From an uncultured Bacteroidales bacterium (GTDB lineage Bacteria; Bacteroidota; Bacteroidia; Bacteroidales; Bacteroidaceae): a DNA stretch of 64,000 nucleotides. Positions 1 to 8,474 of the stretch are shown here, piece by piece. Position numbers and translations under genes: made by a program. The stretch spans positions 1 to 64,000 of the forward strand of contig CAMAFY010000002.1 of NCBI GenBank assembly GCA_945833885.1, read 5' to 3'. Position 1 is the first letter of the stretch. Each line of letters starts with the position of its first letter. The notes below the pieces were generated by a model. The model worked only from the letters and a program-made list of their open reading frames with translations. It ran no database searches and had not been told where the DNA came from.

Positions 1-62
1 GTGAGCGGTTCTATGCCTTCTATAGGCAGGAGATACTTCCTGCAGCACATTAGCATTACAGC

Positions 63-100
63 AAAACGCCGTACTTCCACATCGGAAGTACGGCGTTTTT
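63..100. terminator. Strong bidirectional hairpin terminator
   Basis: A perfect inverted repeat with 16-base arms (AAAACGCCGTACTTCC and its complement) around a five-base loop, with A-rich and T-rich flanks. It can end the minus-strand M60 transcript and also a plus-strand transcript entering from the left edge. Confidence 0.85.
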
Positions 101-161
101 GGGGGAATATTATGGTTTTACGGATTCATGTATGTGTTGAAGATGAATCCTTTCGCAGTTG

Positions 162-2774
162 TCAGAGTTCGTAGATCTTTACGCGCTTGCCGTCGTATCC
201 CACTGCCATAATGTACTTCGAGCCTGTGGGGAACAGCGCTTTTGTGCGTTTCGACGCCTTTTGGCTGTCGCCGAGGCCGTACATGCTGATGCCTGTGCAG
301 TTGCCGTCGGCATCGTATGCCTCAAATCCCACCGCGCCGGTCCAATAGGAGTGGGTGATGGTGACGTATTCTCCAGCCTTTACGCAGCCCTTTCCGATGG
401 TTTGTGTCTCATCGAGGGGCACCTCGTTGCGGAAATTGTCGATGTTGTAGGCGTTGATGTAGTTCAGTCCTGCGGGAGCCTTGGGATAGTTCTTCTCCTC
501 GATGTAACTGCGGAGTTCGTCGATCTGTTCCTGGGTGATGATGTTCCATCCCGGAGCATAGTCCTCAATGTATGCCTTAATGGGGCGCAGGAGTCCGGCT
601 TTCTCAAAGAAATCGAGGAAGTCGATTTGTGTGGAGTCGCAGAAACTGCGCATGAAGTTGATTTGTTGCTTGCCGTTGTCCGACGGTTTGTTCGTCAGTG
701 TCCGGTAGCCCTGTATGAGTTTTCCGTAGGCGTTGGGCGACTTTCCGCAATCCTGTGTCCAAAGATTGAGTTGGTAAAGCGGCACCACTTTGACGAAATG
801 GTCGTAGTTTCGTGAACTGTTTGCCCCCGTTGCGGCCGAGCCGTAGTAGTCAGGTCCCTCCTGCAGTTGCCATGATTTACCCTTGCGGACGCCCTCTTCG
901 AGGTAAGCATTGAAGCGTCCGCCGCGCATATTTGCGTAGTTTTCGATGCCGGAGATTTCGTCTTCGAGGCGGTGATATCCGTTTCCGAGGCAGTGTTCCA
1001 CCCACGAAGCGTAGATGTTGTTGGTGGTTTCGCCACATCCGCTCCACTTGAATCCGTTGTAAATCTGGTTGTTATGACCCAGTTCGTGCCCGATTCCCCA
1101 GAATCCGAAGTTGTCCGGGTCGCACCATTCGCCAAAACTTCCGAATGCGGCATACGCACCTTCCGTGCTGGCAAACATGCCGGAAGCGGCCGGACGTGCG
1201 AACTGTCGGTTCTTGGGTTCGGGTGTGAATCCGGGAATGTTCTGCACCAGTCCCATCACTTCGCGCTCGCGGTAAATGACATTGTCGTAGATGGTGGCGA
1301 GTTCCACGCCCTTCTTCGGGCAGCGTTGCTTGAGAATGCTCACGGGTGCCGGCACTTGCATGCGCTTGCTGCGGATGTCGAGGACGTCGCTCTTGGCGTT
1401 GGCGAGAAGTTCCACCCAGTATTCGTTGGTGTCTCCCCGTTCAAGGTCGAAGTATCCGTTCTCGGTTGCCATGGCAAAGTGCATCTTTATGTTCGGAATG
1501 GTCTCCCAGTCTTCAGTGTAATAGTTGATGTATCCGTTGCCGCGTGTGGTGGTGGTGATGACGTTCACGCCATTTGTGAGGACATAACTGCTTGAACTTT
1601 GGAAATCGTCCCCCTCTCCGAAGCAGTAAATGCGGAGCATGGGGTTGCAGGTTGTCACACCATCGACGAAGATGGCCAGCGTCTGCCCCTTCTCGAAGTA
1701 GAGGCCTGTGGGGTTTTCGTAGGCACAATAGGGGTTGGAGTTCTTCAGTTCCTCGCGGAGACTGTAGATAGGTCTGTAGGCTTCGTAGTTACCAACGCGG
1801 TATTTTGTGGAGTATTCTCCCGAAAGCATGTATGTTACGAGTTGGCGGATGAAGGGATGCGAGATGTTTTCCGCCTCTTTTTCATTGACACCTTCGGCAA
1901 GTTCGGTGCAAAGTTCGTCCTTGAAGTACTTGTGTACAAGGTTTGCGAACTCGGCGTTGCGCTCATAGAATCCCATTTCGGCGCAACTGGCGAAGTTGTT
2001 CATGCCGCTATGGACGGTAATCCTCACCTTGCTGACATTGTCGATGCCGTCCTCGCCGAGGTCGATGCGCGAGGAAGTGCTTGCGCCTTCCAGGTCGGTG
2101 GTGAGGATTTTCTTGAAGTCGCTGGGGGCATCCTCTGTGGCAACGTAGACGCTGATTTGGCGGAAGTTACCGTTGTTGTTGCCGTCTGTTCGCGGAGTGT
2201 AGAGGATGTAGTCGACATGACTGGTCGCCGAGAGCGTATAGTCGAGGTTTATGGGGAAGGTTGTCGTACCTGTGCTGTAAGGAGAGTGCCAGATGGTGGA
2301 GGTATTGCGGTCGTACGTGTTCTTGATGCGCTGTCCTTGCTGCGACTGGTCGGCGATGGCGCTCTTGATGGTCAGGTAGTTGTCGCCCTGAATGTACATG
2401 GCGCTGTTGTTGTTGCTCTGCACCACTTCGATGGAACGTTTGCAGGTTCCGTCCTTGGAGGTCAGTGTCAGCGTGGCGCTGCGCGGGTCGATGAGGTGCG
2501 AGTAGTCGGTCTTCACGAGAATGCCTCCGTCGGTGGTGGTGGCGGAGAGCCATGGTGCGTCGGTGTCAGGCGTGATGTCGTAGTCGGTGTTAGCCATGAT
2601 ACCGACAAAGTCCTGCCCGCCTTCGAATCCCACGTTGAGGACATTGAGTGCCGGTTCCACGTATGCTGCCTTCGAAACGTCGGAGGTCAGGGTTTCGTGG
2701 GTGGCGTTTCCCTGCGCCCGGACTGCGGTGTTTGCGCCGAGGGCGAGGAGTATTGTAAGGAAGAAATGCTTCAT
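162..2774 (-). CDS. Secreted M60-family (mucinase-type) zinc metallopeptidase with BACON and F5/8C-like domains
   Basis: 870 residues with an N-terminal signal peptide ending near AVRAQ. Residues about 40-120 look like a BACON domain (NVGFEGGQDFVGIMANTDY, then a PWLSATTTDGGILV stretch), and residues about 125-270 resemble a discoidin-like F5/8 type C carbohydrate-binding domain (NTSTIWHSPY, then VDYILYTPR, FRQISVYVATED and VSKVRITVHSG). The C-terminal half contains the gluzincin zinc motif HELGH at residues 563-567, with the GFWGIGHELGHNNQ context and a downstream Glu-rich segment typical of M60/enhancin peptidases. M60 enzymes with carbohydrate-binding domains cleave mucin-type O-glycoproteins (family knowledge). 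The last residues form a short beta-rich tail (YIMAVGYDGKRVKIYEL). It lies 82 bp downstream of the LRR gene on the same strand and is probably co-transcribed with it. The start is fixed by the signal peptide. Confidence 0.85.
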   Translation of the reverse strand: MKHFFLTILLALGANTAVRAQGNATHETLTSDVSKAAYVEPALNVLNVGFEGGQDFVGIMANTDYDITPDTDAPWLSATTTDGGILVKTDYSHLIDPRSATLTLTSKDGTCKRSIEVVQSNNNSAMYIQGDNYLTIKSAIADQSQQGQRIKNTYDRNTSTIWHSPYSTGTTTFPINLDYTLSATSHVDYILYTPRTDGNNNGNFRQISVYVATEDAPSDFKKILTTDLEGASTSSRIDLGEDGIDNVSKVRITVHSGMNNFASCAEMGFYERNAEFANLVHKYFKDELCTELAEGVNEKEAENISHPFIRQLVTYMLSGEYSTKYRVGNYEAYRPIYSLREELKNSNPYCAYENPTGLYFEKGQTLAIFVDGVTTCNPMLRIYCFGEGDDFQSSSSYVLTNGVNVITTTTRGNGYINYYTEDWETIPNIKMHFAMATENGYFDLERGDTNEYWVELLANAKSDVLDIRSKRMQVPAPVSILKQRCPKKGVELATIYDNVIYREREVMGLVQNIPGFTPEPKNRQFARPAASGMFASTEGAYAAFGSFGEWCDPDNFGFWGIGHELGHNNQIYNGFKWSGCGETTNNIYASWVEHCLGNGYHRLEDEISGIENYANMRGGRFNAYLEEGVRKGKSWQLQEGPDYYGSAATGANSSRNYDHFVKVVPLYQLNLWTQDCGKSPNAYGKLIQGYRTLTNKPSDNGKQQINFMRSFCDSTQIDFLDFFEKAGLLRPIKAYIEDYAPGWNIITQEQIDELRSYIEEKNYPKAPAGLNYINAYNIDNFRNEVPLDETQTIGKGCVKAGEYVTITHSYWTGAVGFEAYDADGNCTGISMYGLGDSQKASKRTKALFPTGSKYIMAVGYDGKRVKIYEL

Positions 2775-2856
2775 GGTAGAAAGTGTACTATCGGTGTTTC
2801 CCTGCTTTTACAGGATGTTTTCTGATGAAATCTTCTGAGAAGGAGTTTTTCGTCTG

Positions 2857-4017
2857 CTATGGTTGTACGTTCTTTTTCCCGTTTTTGAGGAAGATTCCCT
2901 TGTAGGATTCCACATTGCCGATGCGGCGTCCTTGCAGGTCGTATGCGGGCGTTTGCAGGTCGTTATCCTCTGTTGTCACCTCCTCGATGCCGGAAAGGTC
3001 GCTGAGAATGGCGAACGGCGTGGTGGTAAGTGCCACATCGGGATACATGGCGCTCTCGACTTTTGCCGTCACATAGCGGTGTTCGGTGATGAAAGTGAAC
3101 TTGTAACTGCCGACTTTCGTGAAGTCTTCGTCCTGTTTCAGCGTGTTTCCGGTCTCAATGTCCGTAAAAGTGACGGTAGGAGTGATGGCTGTGCCCCAGG
3201 CATTGTAGCGGATGAGGTCGGAAATGTCGTGCTGCACGCCGGTAAGCAGGCCATAATTGTAGAAATATGCCCGTTGTGGGAGCAGGACATTTGTGATTAG
3301 GTACTCTTCTTTCGACTTGTCGTAGACCGTTGGCAGGGAATTGTAGAAGAGAGCGTTGTCGTTGGCGTAGAAATATTTGAGGGCTTTCTTCGCCGTGGCG
3401 TCGTTGTTGAGGTCAATCTTTGTCAAATCGTTGTGATCTGCCGCGATACAGTAGAGTGCGGCCTGCTTCGAGAGGTCGAGTTCTCCGCTGATGGCATTGC
3501 CTTCCACCCAAATGTCGGTGAGGGCTGTGGTGTTCAGTATGAGTTCGGTCAGACCATTGTTGCTGGCATTGAGTTTCTCGAGTGCGGAAAGTTTTGAGAG
3601 ATTCAGCGAGGAAATGGCATTCCGTGCGCACCACAACGTCTTCAACTGGGTCTGTTTGCTGAGGTTGAGGCTGCTCAGGCGATTGTCGTTGCAGTCGAGA
3701 ACGAGCAATTTTGTAAGATTGCTGAGCGAAATTTCGTCAAGGGCATTGTCGTTGACGTAGAGTTGCGTGATGTTTCCGTCGGTAGTGACGGTGAGATTCT
3801 CGTCCATCACCTCAATTTCGATGGGTTTTCCTGTAGATTCTTCGGAAAAGGTCGTACCATTTCCCCATTTGAAGGACACATTGAGTCCACGATCTACGTA
3901 GATTTTGAGGTTACTTCCCACGGGTAGCGAGGTTTTCATGGTGAAACTCTCGGCGTTTACCGTCATGTAGGAGGCAAAGGCAAGGAGAAGCAAAGGCGTT
4001 AGTTGACGCATTTTCAT
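2857..4017 (-). CDS. Secreted leucine-rich-repeat protein with C-terminal sorting-like domain
   Basis: 386 residues. A signal peptide (LLLLAFASYMTVNA) is followed by a short beta domain. About six leucine-rich repeats of the internalin/BspA-like short type then run over residues about 80-220, with a recurring LTKLLVLDCNDNRLSSLNLS pattern. The C-terminus contains TPAYDLQGRRIGNVESYKGIFLKNGKKN, the short sorting-like domain found on many secreted Bacteroidales proteins. LRR proteins of this type usually bind host or glycan ligands; the ligand here is unknown. It is the first gene of a likely two-gene unit with the M60 peptidase. No clear TAnnTTTG box was seen upstream. Confidence 0.75.
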   Translation of the reverse strand: MKMRQLTPLLLLAFASYMTVNAESFTMKTSLPVGSNLKIYVDRGLNVSFKWGNGTTFSEESTGKPIEIEVMDENLTVTTDGNITQLYVNDNALDEISLSNLTKLLVLDCNDNRLSSLNLSKQTQLKTLWCARNAISSLNLSKLSALEKLNASNNGLTELILNTTALTDIWVEGNAISGELDLSKQAALYCIAADHNDLTKIDLNNDATAKKALKYFYANDNALFYNSLPTVYDKSKEEYLITNVLLPQRAYFYNYGLLTGVQHDISDLIRYNAWGTAITPTVTFTDIETGNTLKQDEDFTKVGSYKFTFITEHRYVTAKVESAMYPDVALTTTPFAILSDLSGIEEVTTEDNDLQTPAYDLQGRRIGNVESYKGIFLKNGKKNVQP

Positions 4018-4060
4018 GGTATGTAATAATGAATGATTGTGGATTTTATATAGGTTTTAC

Positions 4061-4170
4061 GGTCTCAAGAGCCTTTTGTTTATGGCTTGAAGAGCCGTTG
4101 TTAAAGGTTCGCAGGGCAGTTTTTTACAGATGGAAGTGCCGTTGTTTAAGGGCGGTGCCTTCGTTATTTG
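4061..4170. repeat. 22-bp periodic array, five units, running into the ribD stop codon
   Basis: Units of 22, 23, 22, 22 and 21 bp begin at 4061, 4083, 4106, 4128 and 4150. The shared core reads approximately GAAGTGCCGTTGTTTAA, seen as AAGAGCC, AAGAGCC, CAGGGCA, GAAGTGCC and CGGTGCC at the same phase, each followed by a T-rich tract. The last unit includes the ribD stop codon at 4164-4166. It fills the gap between ribD and the LRR gene. Confidence 0.7.
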
Positions 4171-5171
4171 AAGTCCACATAATGGAGTTTTCTCACAGGA
4201 CTTTTCCAATGTAGGAAGGTACTTCCCGCATGAATTTCGCGTTCGGGTTTGAATTCTGCGGGCATTTGCGGGGCTTCCACACCGTCGCCGAGGCGTATGT
4301 CGGAGATTTCTTCCCACGCTTCGTCCCAGAGGTCGCGCTCGATGAAGGTCTGGAGTGTTGCCGCCCCTCCCTCGACGAGCAGGGATTGTATGCCGTCGCG
4401 ACGGAGACTGTCGAGAAGACTGTCCACATCGGCGTAGGCCTGGAATCCGGCGTTCAGGGCTTCCTCCCCCACTCCACCGAGGACGCATCGCAGAGGATTG
4501 CGCCCGCCATAGCAACGGACGTTGAGGCGTGGATGGTCGAGTTCGAAGGTCTTTCTGCCGACCAATATGGCCTGATGTGTGGCTCTCAGATGGTGGACAT
4601 GCACGGTCGACAGCGGCGTTGACAGGCGTGCCGGCATCCCGTCCTCGTACTTTTCGCGGTGGCGGTCAATGAATCCGTCGGCACTTGCCGCCCATTTCAG
4701 GGTGATGAACGGCCGTTGCATGAGGTTGTAGCAGAGGAAATGGCTGATAAGGTCGAGACATTCCTCACGAAGTACGCCCACCGTGACGTCGATTCCCCCT
4801 TTTTCCATGATTTCAATACCGCGTCCCGCCACTTTTGCAAAGGGGTCGACGCATCCAACCACGGCATGTCCGATGCCTTTCCGCACCAACATCTCCGCGC
4901 AGGGCGGTGTCCGGCCATAGTGGGCACAGGGTTCAAGGGTGACATAGATGGTGGATTCGGGCAGGAGTGCAAGGTCCTGTGGGCTGACGCTCCGCATGGC
5001 CATGACCTCGGCATGGGGTTCTCCCGCCTGATGGTGCCAACCTTCGCCCAGAATGCGCCCTTCGTGGACGATGCATGCACCGACCATCGGATTGGGATGT
5101 GCGGTGGTTTCGCCGTTGCGGGCCAGTTGTAAGGCGCGGCGCATCCAGGTTTCGTGGGATGTTTCAGACAT
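4164..5171 (-). CDS. ribD: Bifunctional riboflavin biosynthesis deaminase/reductase RibD
   Basis: 335 residues from the chosen start. The N-terminal half is a cytidine-deaminase-fold domain with zinc ligands His53 (EPHAEVMAM, with catalytic Glu55), Cys82 and Cys91 (TLEPCAHYGRTPPC). The C-terminal half is the RibD reductase domain (FITLKWAASADGFID; ATHQAILVGRKTFELDHPRLNVR; SLLVEGGAATLQTF). It deaminates and then reduces the pyrimidine intermediate made from GTP in riboflavin synthesis. A longer reading frame begins at 5228, but the extra 19 residues are not family-like. The ATG at 5171 (MSETSHETWMRRALQLA) matches normal RibD N-termini. It is divergent from prmC, with a 22-bp array between them. 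Confidence 0.95.
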   Translation of the reverse strand: MSETSHETWMRRALQLARNGETTAHPNPMVGACIVHEGRILGEGWHHQAGEPHAEVMAMRSVSPQDLALLPESTIYVTLEPCAHYGRTPPCAEMLVRKGIGHAVVGCVDPFAKVAGRGIEIMEKGGIDVTVGVLREECLDLISHFLCYNLMQRPFITLKWAASADGFIDRHREKYEDGMPARLSTPLSTVHVHHLRATHQAILVGRKTFELDHPRLNVRCYGGRNPLRCVLGGVGEEALNAGFQAYADVDSLLDSLRRDGIQSLLVEGGAATLQTFIERDLWDEAWEEISDIRLGDGVEAPQMPAEFKPEREIHAGSTFLHWKSPVRKLHYVDFK

Positions 5172-5299
5172 AAGAAAGGGGAAAATATTGGGAAGTCGTG
5201 CCGGCAATGTTCCGGACGGCACAACCATAAATTAAGATATCGTGCTTTCGTTCCGCCTGTCTGGCAAATCGAAAACGTGGCGTTTTATAGGTGATAAAG

Positions 5300-5454
5300 G
5301 GAGGACCTTCAATTCATTGGTGAGGTTTTTCACCATCAATGAACAGATGTTCCCTTATTTTTGGACAGATATTTTCAATTCATTATAGAGGTGTTACCCG
5401 TGAAATGAATGTGGAAATTCAAATTCCTGGACGGGTGTTTTCCATACGTTATCC
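5300..5454. repeat. 22-bp periodic array, seven units, between divergent ribD and prmC
   Basis: Units begin at 5300, 5322, 5344, 5366, 5388, 5411 and 5432 (lengths 22, 22, 22, 22, 23, 21, 23). Each begins with a variant of GAGGTGTTTTC (GAGGACCTTC, GAGGTTTTTC, CAGATGTTCC, CAGATATTTTC, GAGGTGTTACC, GTGGAAATTC, CGGGTGTTTTCC), followed by an AT-rich part that is poorly conserved. It occupies most of the 384-bp gap between ribD and prmC. Nothing else was seen there except the prmC promoter. Confidence 0.8.
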
Positions 5455-5543
5455 GGTTTTCCATATTATGTCGGGGCGGTGTTTCCGTAGCGACCTCCCC
5501 CACTCTTCCGTATGAAGGATAGTGGAAAGTGGAGAAAATGTTG

Positions 5544-5551
5544 TATCTTTG
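5544..5551 (+). promoter_or_regulatory. -7 box TATCTTTG of prmC, immediately before the start codon
   Basis: TATCTTTG matches the Bacteroidetes TAnnTTTG box and lies only four bases before the ATG at 5556. This places transcription initiation at or next to the start codon and rules out the upstream GTG (5529) and ATG (5538) as starts. Confidence 0.75.
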
Positions 5552-5555
5552 CGGC

Positions 5556-6401
5556 ATGGAATACGCTTTGGATACCCTTTACCATCGTATTTGCCGTGAA
5601 CTTTCGCGGCGGATGGATGCCGGAGAAGCGCAGGCTGAGGCCTTTGCCCTCCTGGAAGATTTGTTCGATGTTCGGCGCACCGATGTGCTGATGGGGCGTC
5701 GTCTGCATGTCGATGACGCTGAGGACGAGCGCCTTCAACGGGCGATTGAAGCCCTTGATGCGGGTTCTCCGTTGCAATATGCCACAGGTCGCGCCCTTTT
5801 CTGCGGCAGATATTTCCGGGTTGACGGCAATGTCCTCATTCCGCGTCCGGAAACCGAACTGCTTGTGCGGCTTGTTGTGGGCTGTTGTCCGGAGCGTGTG
5901 CTCGATTGTGGCACCGGCAGCGGGTGCATTGCCGTAAGTGTTGCGCTCGAACTGCCGTCGGCGAGGGTCGAAGCGTGGGATATTTCGCCCGCCGCCCTTG
6001 CCGTCGCCCGTGGGAACGCCGAGGTTTTGGGTGCAAAGGTTGATTTCCGGGAGTGCGATATGTTGCAACCGCCCTGTGCCGACGGGGAGCAATACGATGT
6101 CATTGTCAGCAATCCTCCCTATATCTGCCGCAGCGAATCGGCGGAGATGGAGGCACACGTGACGGAATTTGAGCCGCATCTCGCCCTGTTTGTTCCGGAC
6201 GACGACCCGTTGAGGTTTTATGTCGCCCTTGCCAACCTCGGTCTTTTGCGTCTGCGTCGCGGCGGAACCTTGCTCTTGGAGTGCAATCGCCGGTATGCCG
6301 ATGCGGTGTCTTCGATGCTGACAGCGGCAGGCTACGTCCGTTGTGAGGTCATTCCCGACTGTTTTGGCGCTCCCCGTATGGTCAGAGCAGTGCGCGGCTG
6401 A
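5556..6401 (+). CDS. prmC: Peptide chain release factor N5-glutamine methyltransferase PrmC
   Basis: 281 residues, close to the usual length of about 280. SAM-binding motif DCGTGSG is at residues 117-123, the catalytic NPPY motif at 186-189, and the family motif LIPRPET at 94-100. The enzyme methylates the GGQ glutamine of release factors RF1 and RF2. The frame is open upstream to a GTG at 5529, but the promoter box sits inside that extension, so the ATG at 5556 (MEYALDTLYHR) is preferred. The mRNA is probably leaderless or nearly so. The 3' end overlaps the convergent SpoU-type methyltransferase gene by 20 bp. Confidence 0.95.
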   Translation: MEYALDTLYHRICRELSRRMDAGEAQAEAFALLEDLFDVRRTDVLMGRRLHVDDAEDERLQRAIEALDAGSPLQYATGRALFCGRYFRVDGNVLIPRPETELLVRLVVGCCPERVLDCGTGSGCIAVSVALELPSARVEAWDISPAALAVARGNAEVLGAKVDFRECDMLQPPCADGEQYDVIVSNPPYICRSESAEMEAHVTEFEPHLALFVPDDDPLRFYVALANLGLLRLRRGGTLLLECNRRYADAVSSMLTAAGYVRCEVIPDCFGAPRMVRAVRG

Positions 6402-6975
6402 GGGCCTGGCGCAACACTTCCCACATCACCACCCCGGCGGTCACCGATACGTTGAGGGAATGTTTGGTGCCGAACTGCGGGATTTCGATGACCATGTCTG
6501 CGGCGTCCACCACACGTTGGTCCACACCCTTCACCTCATTTCCCATGATAAAGGCATAAGGTCTGGGGCTCTCTCCGTCGGGCCATGCCGTCCAATCGTT
6601 GAGCATCACGCTTCCATGACATTGTTCGATGGCGACAATCGTGTAGCCTTCTTCTTTAAGAGTCCGCACGGCTTCCAGCGTTTCGCGGGCATAATGCCAT
6701 TCCACGCTCTCCTCGGCTCCGAGTGCCGTTTTATGGATTTCCACCAGATTGGTGTCGGGAGTGGCAGTAATGCCGCACAACCACACACCTTTCAGGCGGA
6801 AAGCGTCGGCTGTCCGCAGCACGCTGCCGATGTTGTGTAGCGAGCGCACGTTGTCGAGGACCATGACGAGCGGGAGTTTCTCCGCCGTCCGGAAGTCTTC
6901 CACGCTCATACGTCCCATTTCCTCCACCGTAAGTTTTGCGGTGGAGGAAATTTTTGTTGTAGAAGCATTGTCCAT
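6382..6975 (-). CDS. TrmH/SpoU-family RNA 2'-O-methyltransferase
   Basis: 197 residues with the three SPOUT motifs: motif 1 NVRSLHNIGSVLRTAD (residues 42-57), motif 2 FIMGNEVKGVD (142-152) and motif 3 IPQFGTKHSLNVSVTAG (165-181). These form the knotted SAM site of 2'-O-ribose methyltransferases acting on tRNA or rRNA. The exact target nucleotide cannot be read from sequence. It converges on prmC with a 20-bp overlap. The downstream sialidase gene begins 24 bp after its start on the far side, with no shared promoter evident. Confidence 0.9.
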   Translation of the reverse strand: MDNASTTKISSTAKLTVEEMGRMSVEDFRTAEKLPLVMVLDNVRSLHNIGSVLRTADAFRLKGVWLCGITATPDTNLVEIHKTALGAEESVEWHYARETLEAVRTLKEEGYTIVAIEQCHGSVMLNDWTAWPDGESPRPYAFIMGNEVKGVDQRVVDAADMVIEIPQFGTKHSLNVSVTAGVVMWEVLRQALSRALL

Positions 6976-6999
6976 GCTTGGCAGTTGCGGTGTGTGTTC

Positions 7000-8334
7000 T
7001 TACTTGCTCTTGATGTGGAGCATGCGTTTCAGCGCATTGTCGTTCAGAGGTTTCGCCTCATATTTGCCGCCTGTTATCTCGCTTACAGAGATAGGGCGGT
7101 ACATTTCTGTGTATGCCGCGCCCGGACCATACGTCTCTTCTTCATAGAAGAACGCTATTCTGCCGTCGCTTTGTTGGCACATGGTGGAGTAGGCGCTGTT
7201 GATTTCGCTCACGACATAAGGTCCTTCCCAGCCCGTTGCGAACGTGGCGGGGGTGACATAGTCGTATGACGAGTGCAAAGGTTTGTAGTAAATGCCCACG
7301 CGGTACCGTCCCGGACCGAGGGGAACGCTCTGGAATGCCACGGGAATGGTCTTGCCTTTGCTTTGGTCAATGGTGTTTATGATGAGGATTTCTCCGTTGC
7401 AGGCATTCTGCTTCGCCACTACACCACCCTCTTGTTCCTGGCTTGCCACCACTTCCTGCCACAGTCCGGTGGCCTTTCTGCGGGAGATGTAGTTGAAGAT
7501 GTTGAAGTGTCTGCCGCCCCATGCGCGACTTGACAGCACGACATCGCCGTTGGGGAGTTCCTCAATCTTGGGCTCGTCGCCTTGGGGTGCAGGACTTTCG
7601 TCGATGTTTCCCAATGCATTCCACGTCCGTCCGAAGTCATCGGAGTAGACAACGCGGTTTCCGCCGGGGCGGGCACAGAGGGCTGCGTAGATTCTGTAGT
7701 ACTTTCCTACCTTGACTATGCGGCTTTGGCAGATTCTTCCGCTTCCGAAGAAGAGGCTTTGCACGGGTCCGAGTGCGCTTTTGTCGAAGAGGCTGTAGAT
7801 GCTTTCGGTGATTTCCTCGGGTGCGTTCCATGTCTCGCCGTTGTCGTACGAACGAATGACCGCCACACGGTTGGGGTTCTGCCGCGTGGTTGTGGAATGT
7901 CCGTAGACGGTGTTGCCGGTTACGCACACCACCAGCACCTCTTGCGAGCGTGAATCCGCGACAATGGCGGCGTCGCCGTAGCCACACCGTACGCTTCCGT
8001 CCACGCCGTCGCCCTCAGCCATGGTCATTTCCGGCGACCAGTGCAGACCATTGTCGTCGGAAATGCGGTAATGCAGGTCGACACGTCCGAATCCTATGTC
8101 GCCACCACAGTAGCGGTAGTCGCTGACAGCAATGAGGTTTCCGTTTGACGCCGTAGCGATGGCGGGTATACGGTAGGGAATGCTGTCGCCAAGATGGGTC
8201 TGGAAGAGCGGTTGTTCAACCGATGTGGTGCAGATGCTCTTGGGAACGGATGTCTTTTGTGTGGAAGATTCCTGGGCCATCGCCGTGAAAACGCCGGCAA
8301 GGGCCACCAGGCAGGGAAGAAAGATTCGTTTCAT
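7000..8334 (-). CDS. Secreted exo-sialidase (GH33)
   Basis: 444 residues from the ATG at 8334, which gives a normal signal peptide (MKRIFLPCLVALAGVFTAMA). The sialidase YRIP motif is at residues 54-57, with the arginine-bearing SDYRYCGGDIGFGRVDL segment after it. Asp boxes are at 92-99 (SDDNGLHW), 162-169 (SYDNGETW) and 231-238 (SDDFGRTW), followed by DEPKIEELPNGDVVLSSR with candidate catalytic Glu. It releases terminal sialic acids from glycoconjugates. No sialic-acid catabolism genes lie nearby. The frame is open upstream to 8655, but that extension lies outside the signal peptide and is low complexity. Confidence 0.93.
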   Translation of the reverse strand: MKRIFLPCLVALAGVFTAMAQESSTQKTSVPKSICTTSVEQPLFQTHLGDSIPYRIPAIATASNGNLIAVSDYRYCGGDIGFGRVDLHYRISDDNGLHWSPEMTMAEGDGVDGSVRCGYGDAAIVADSRSQEVLVVCVTGNTVYGHSTTTRQNPNRVAVIRSYDNGETWNAPEEITESIYSLFDKSALGPVQSLFFGSGRICQSRIVKVGKYYRIYAALCARPGGNRVVYSDDFGRTWNALGNIDESPAPQGDEPKIEELPNGDVVLSSRAWGGRHFNIFNYISRRKATGLWQEVVASQEQEGGVVAKQNACNGEILIINTIDQSKGKTIPVAFQSVPLGPGRYRVGIYYKPLHSSYDYVTPATFATGWEGPYVVSEINSAYSTMCQQSDGRIAFFYEEETYGPGAAYTEMYRPISVSEITGGKYEAKPLNDNALKRMLHIKSK

Positions 8335-8474
8335 ATCTCTGTTTTTTTTGTTATCGGAAAGGATGGTTGTGGGGTGAATCGGTAGGCTTTTCCGGGAAGG
8401 TGGAAAGGCAAGTCCCGCATGGAGGTGGCGCGGATGCCGGTGTTTGCCGGTGCAGATGCCGTTTTCCTGCGGCG

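Noticed and set aside
2791-2858. Possible three-unit array between the M60 and LRR genes
   Set aside because: GGTGTTTCCCTG and GGATGTTTTCTG are 22 bp apart, but three weak units cannot be told from chance.
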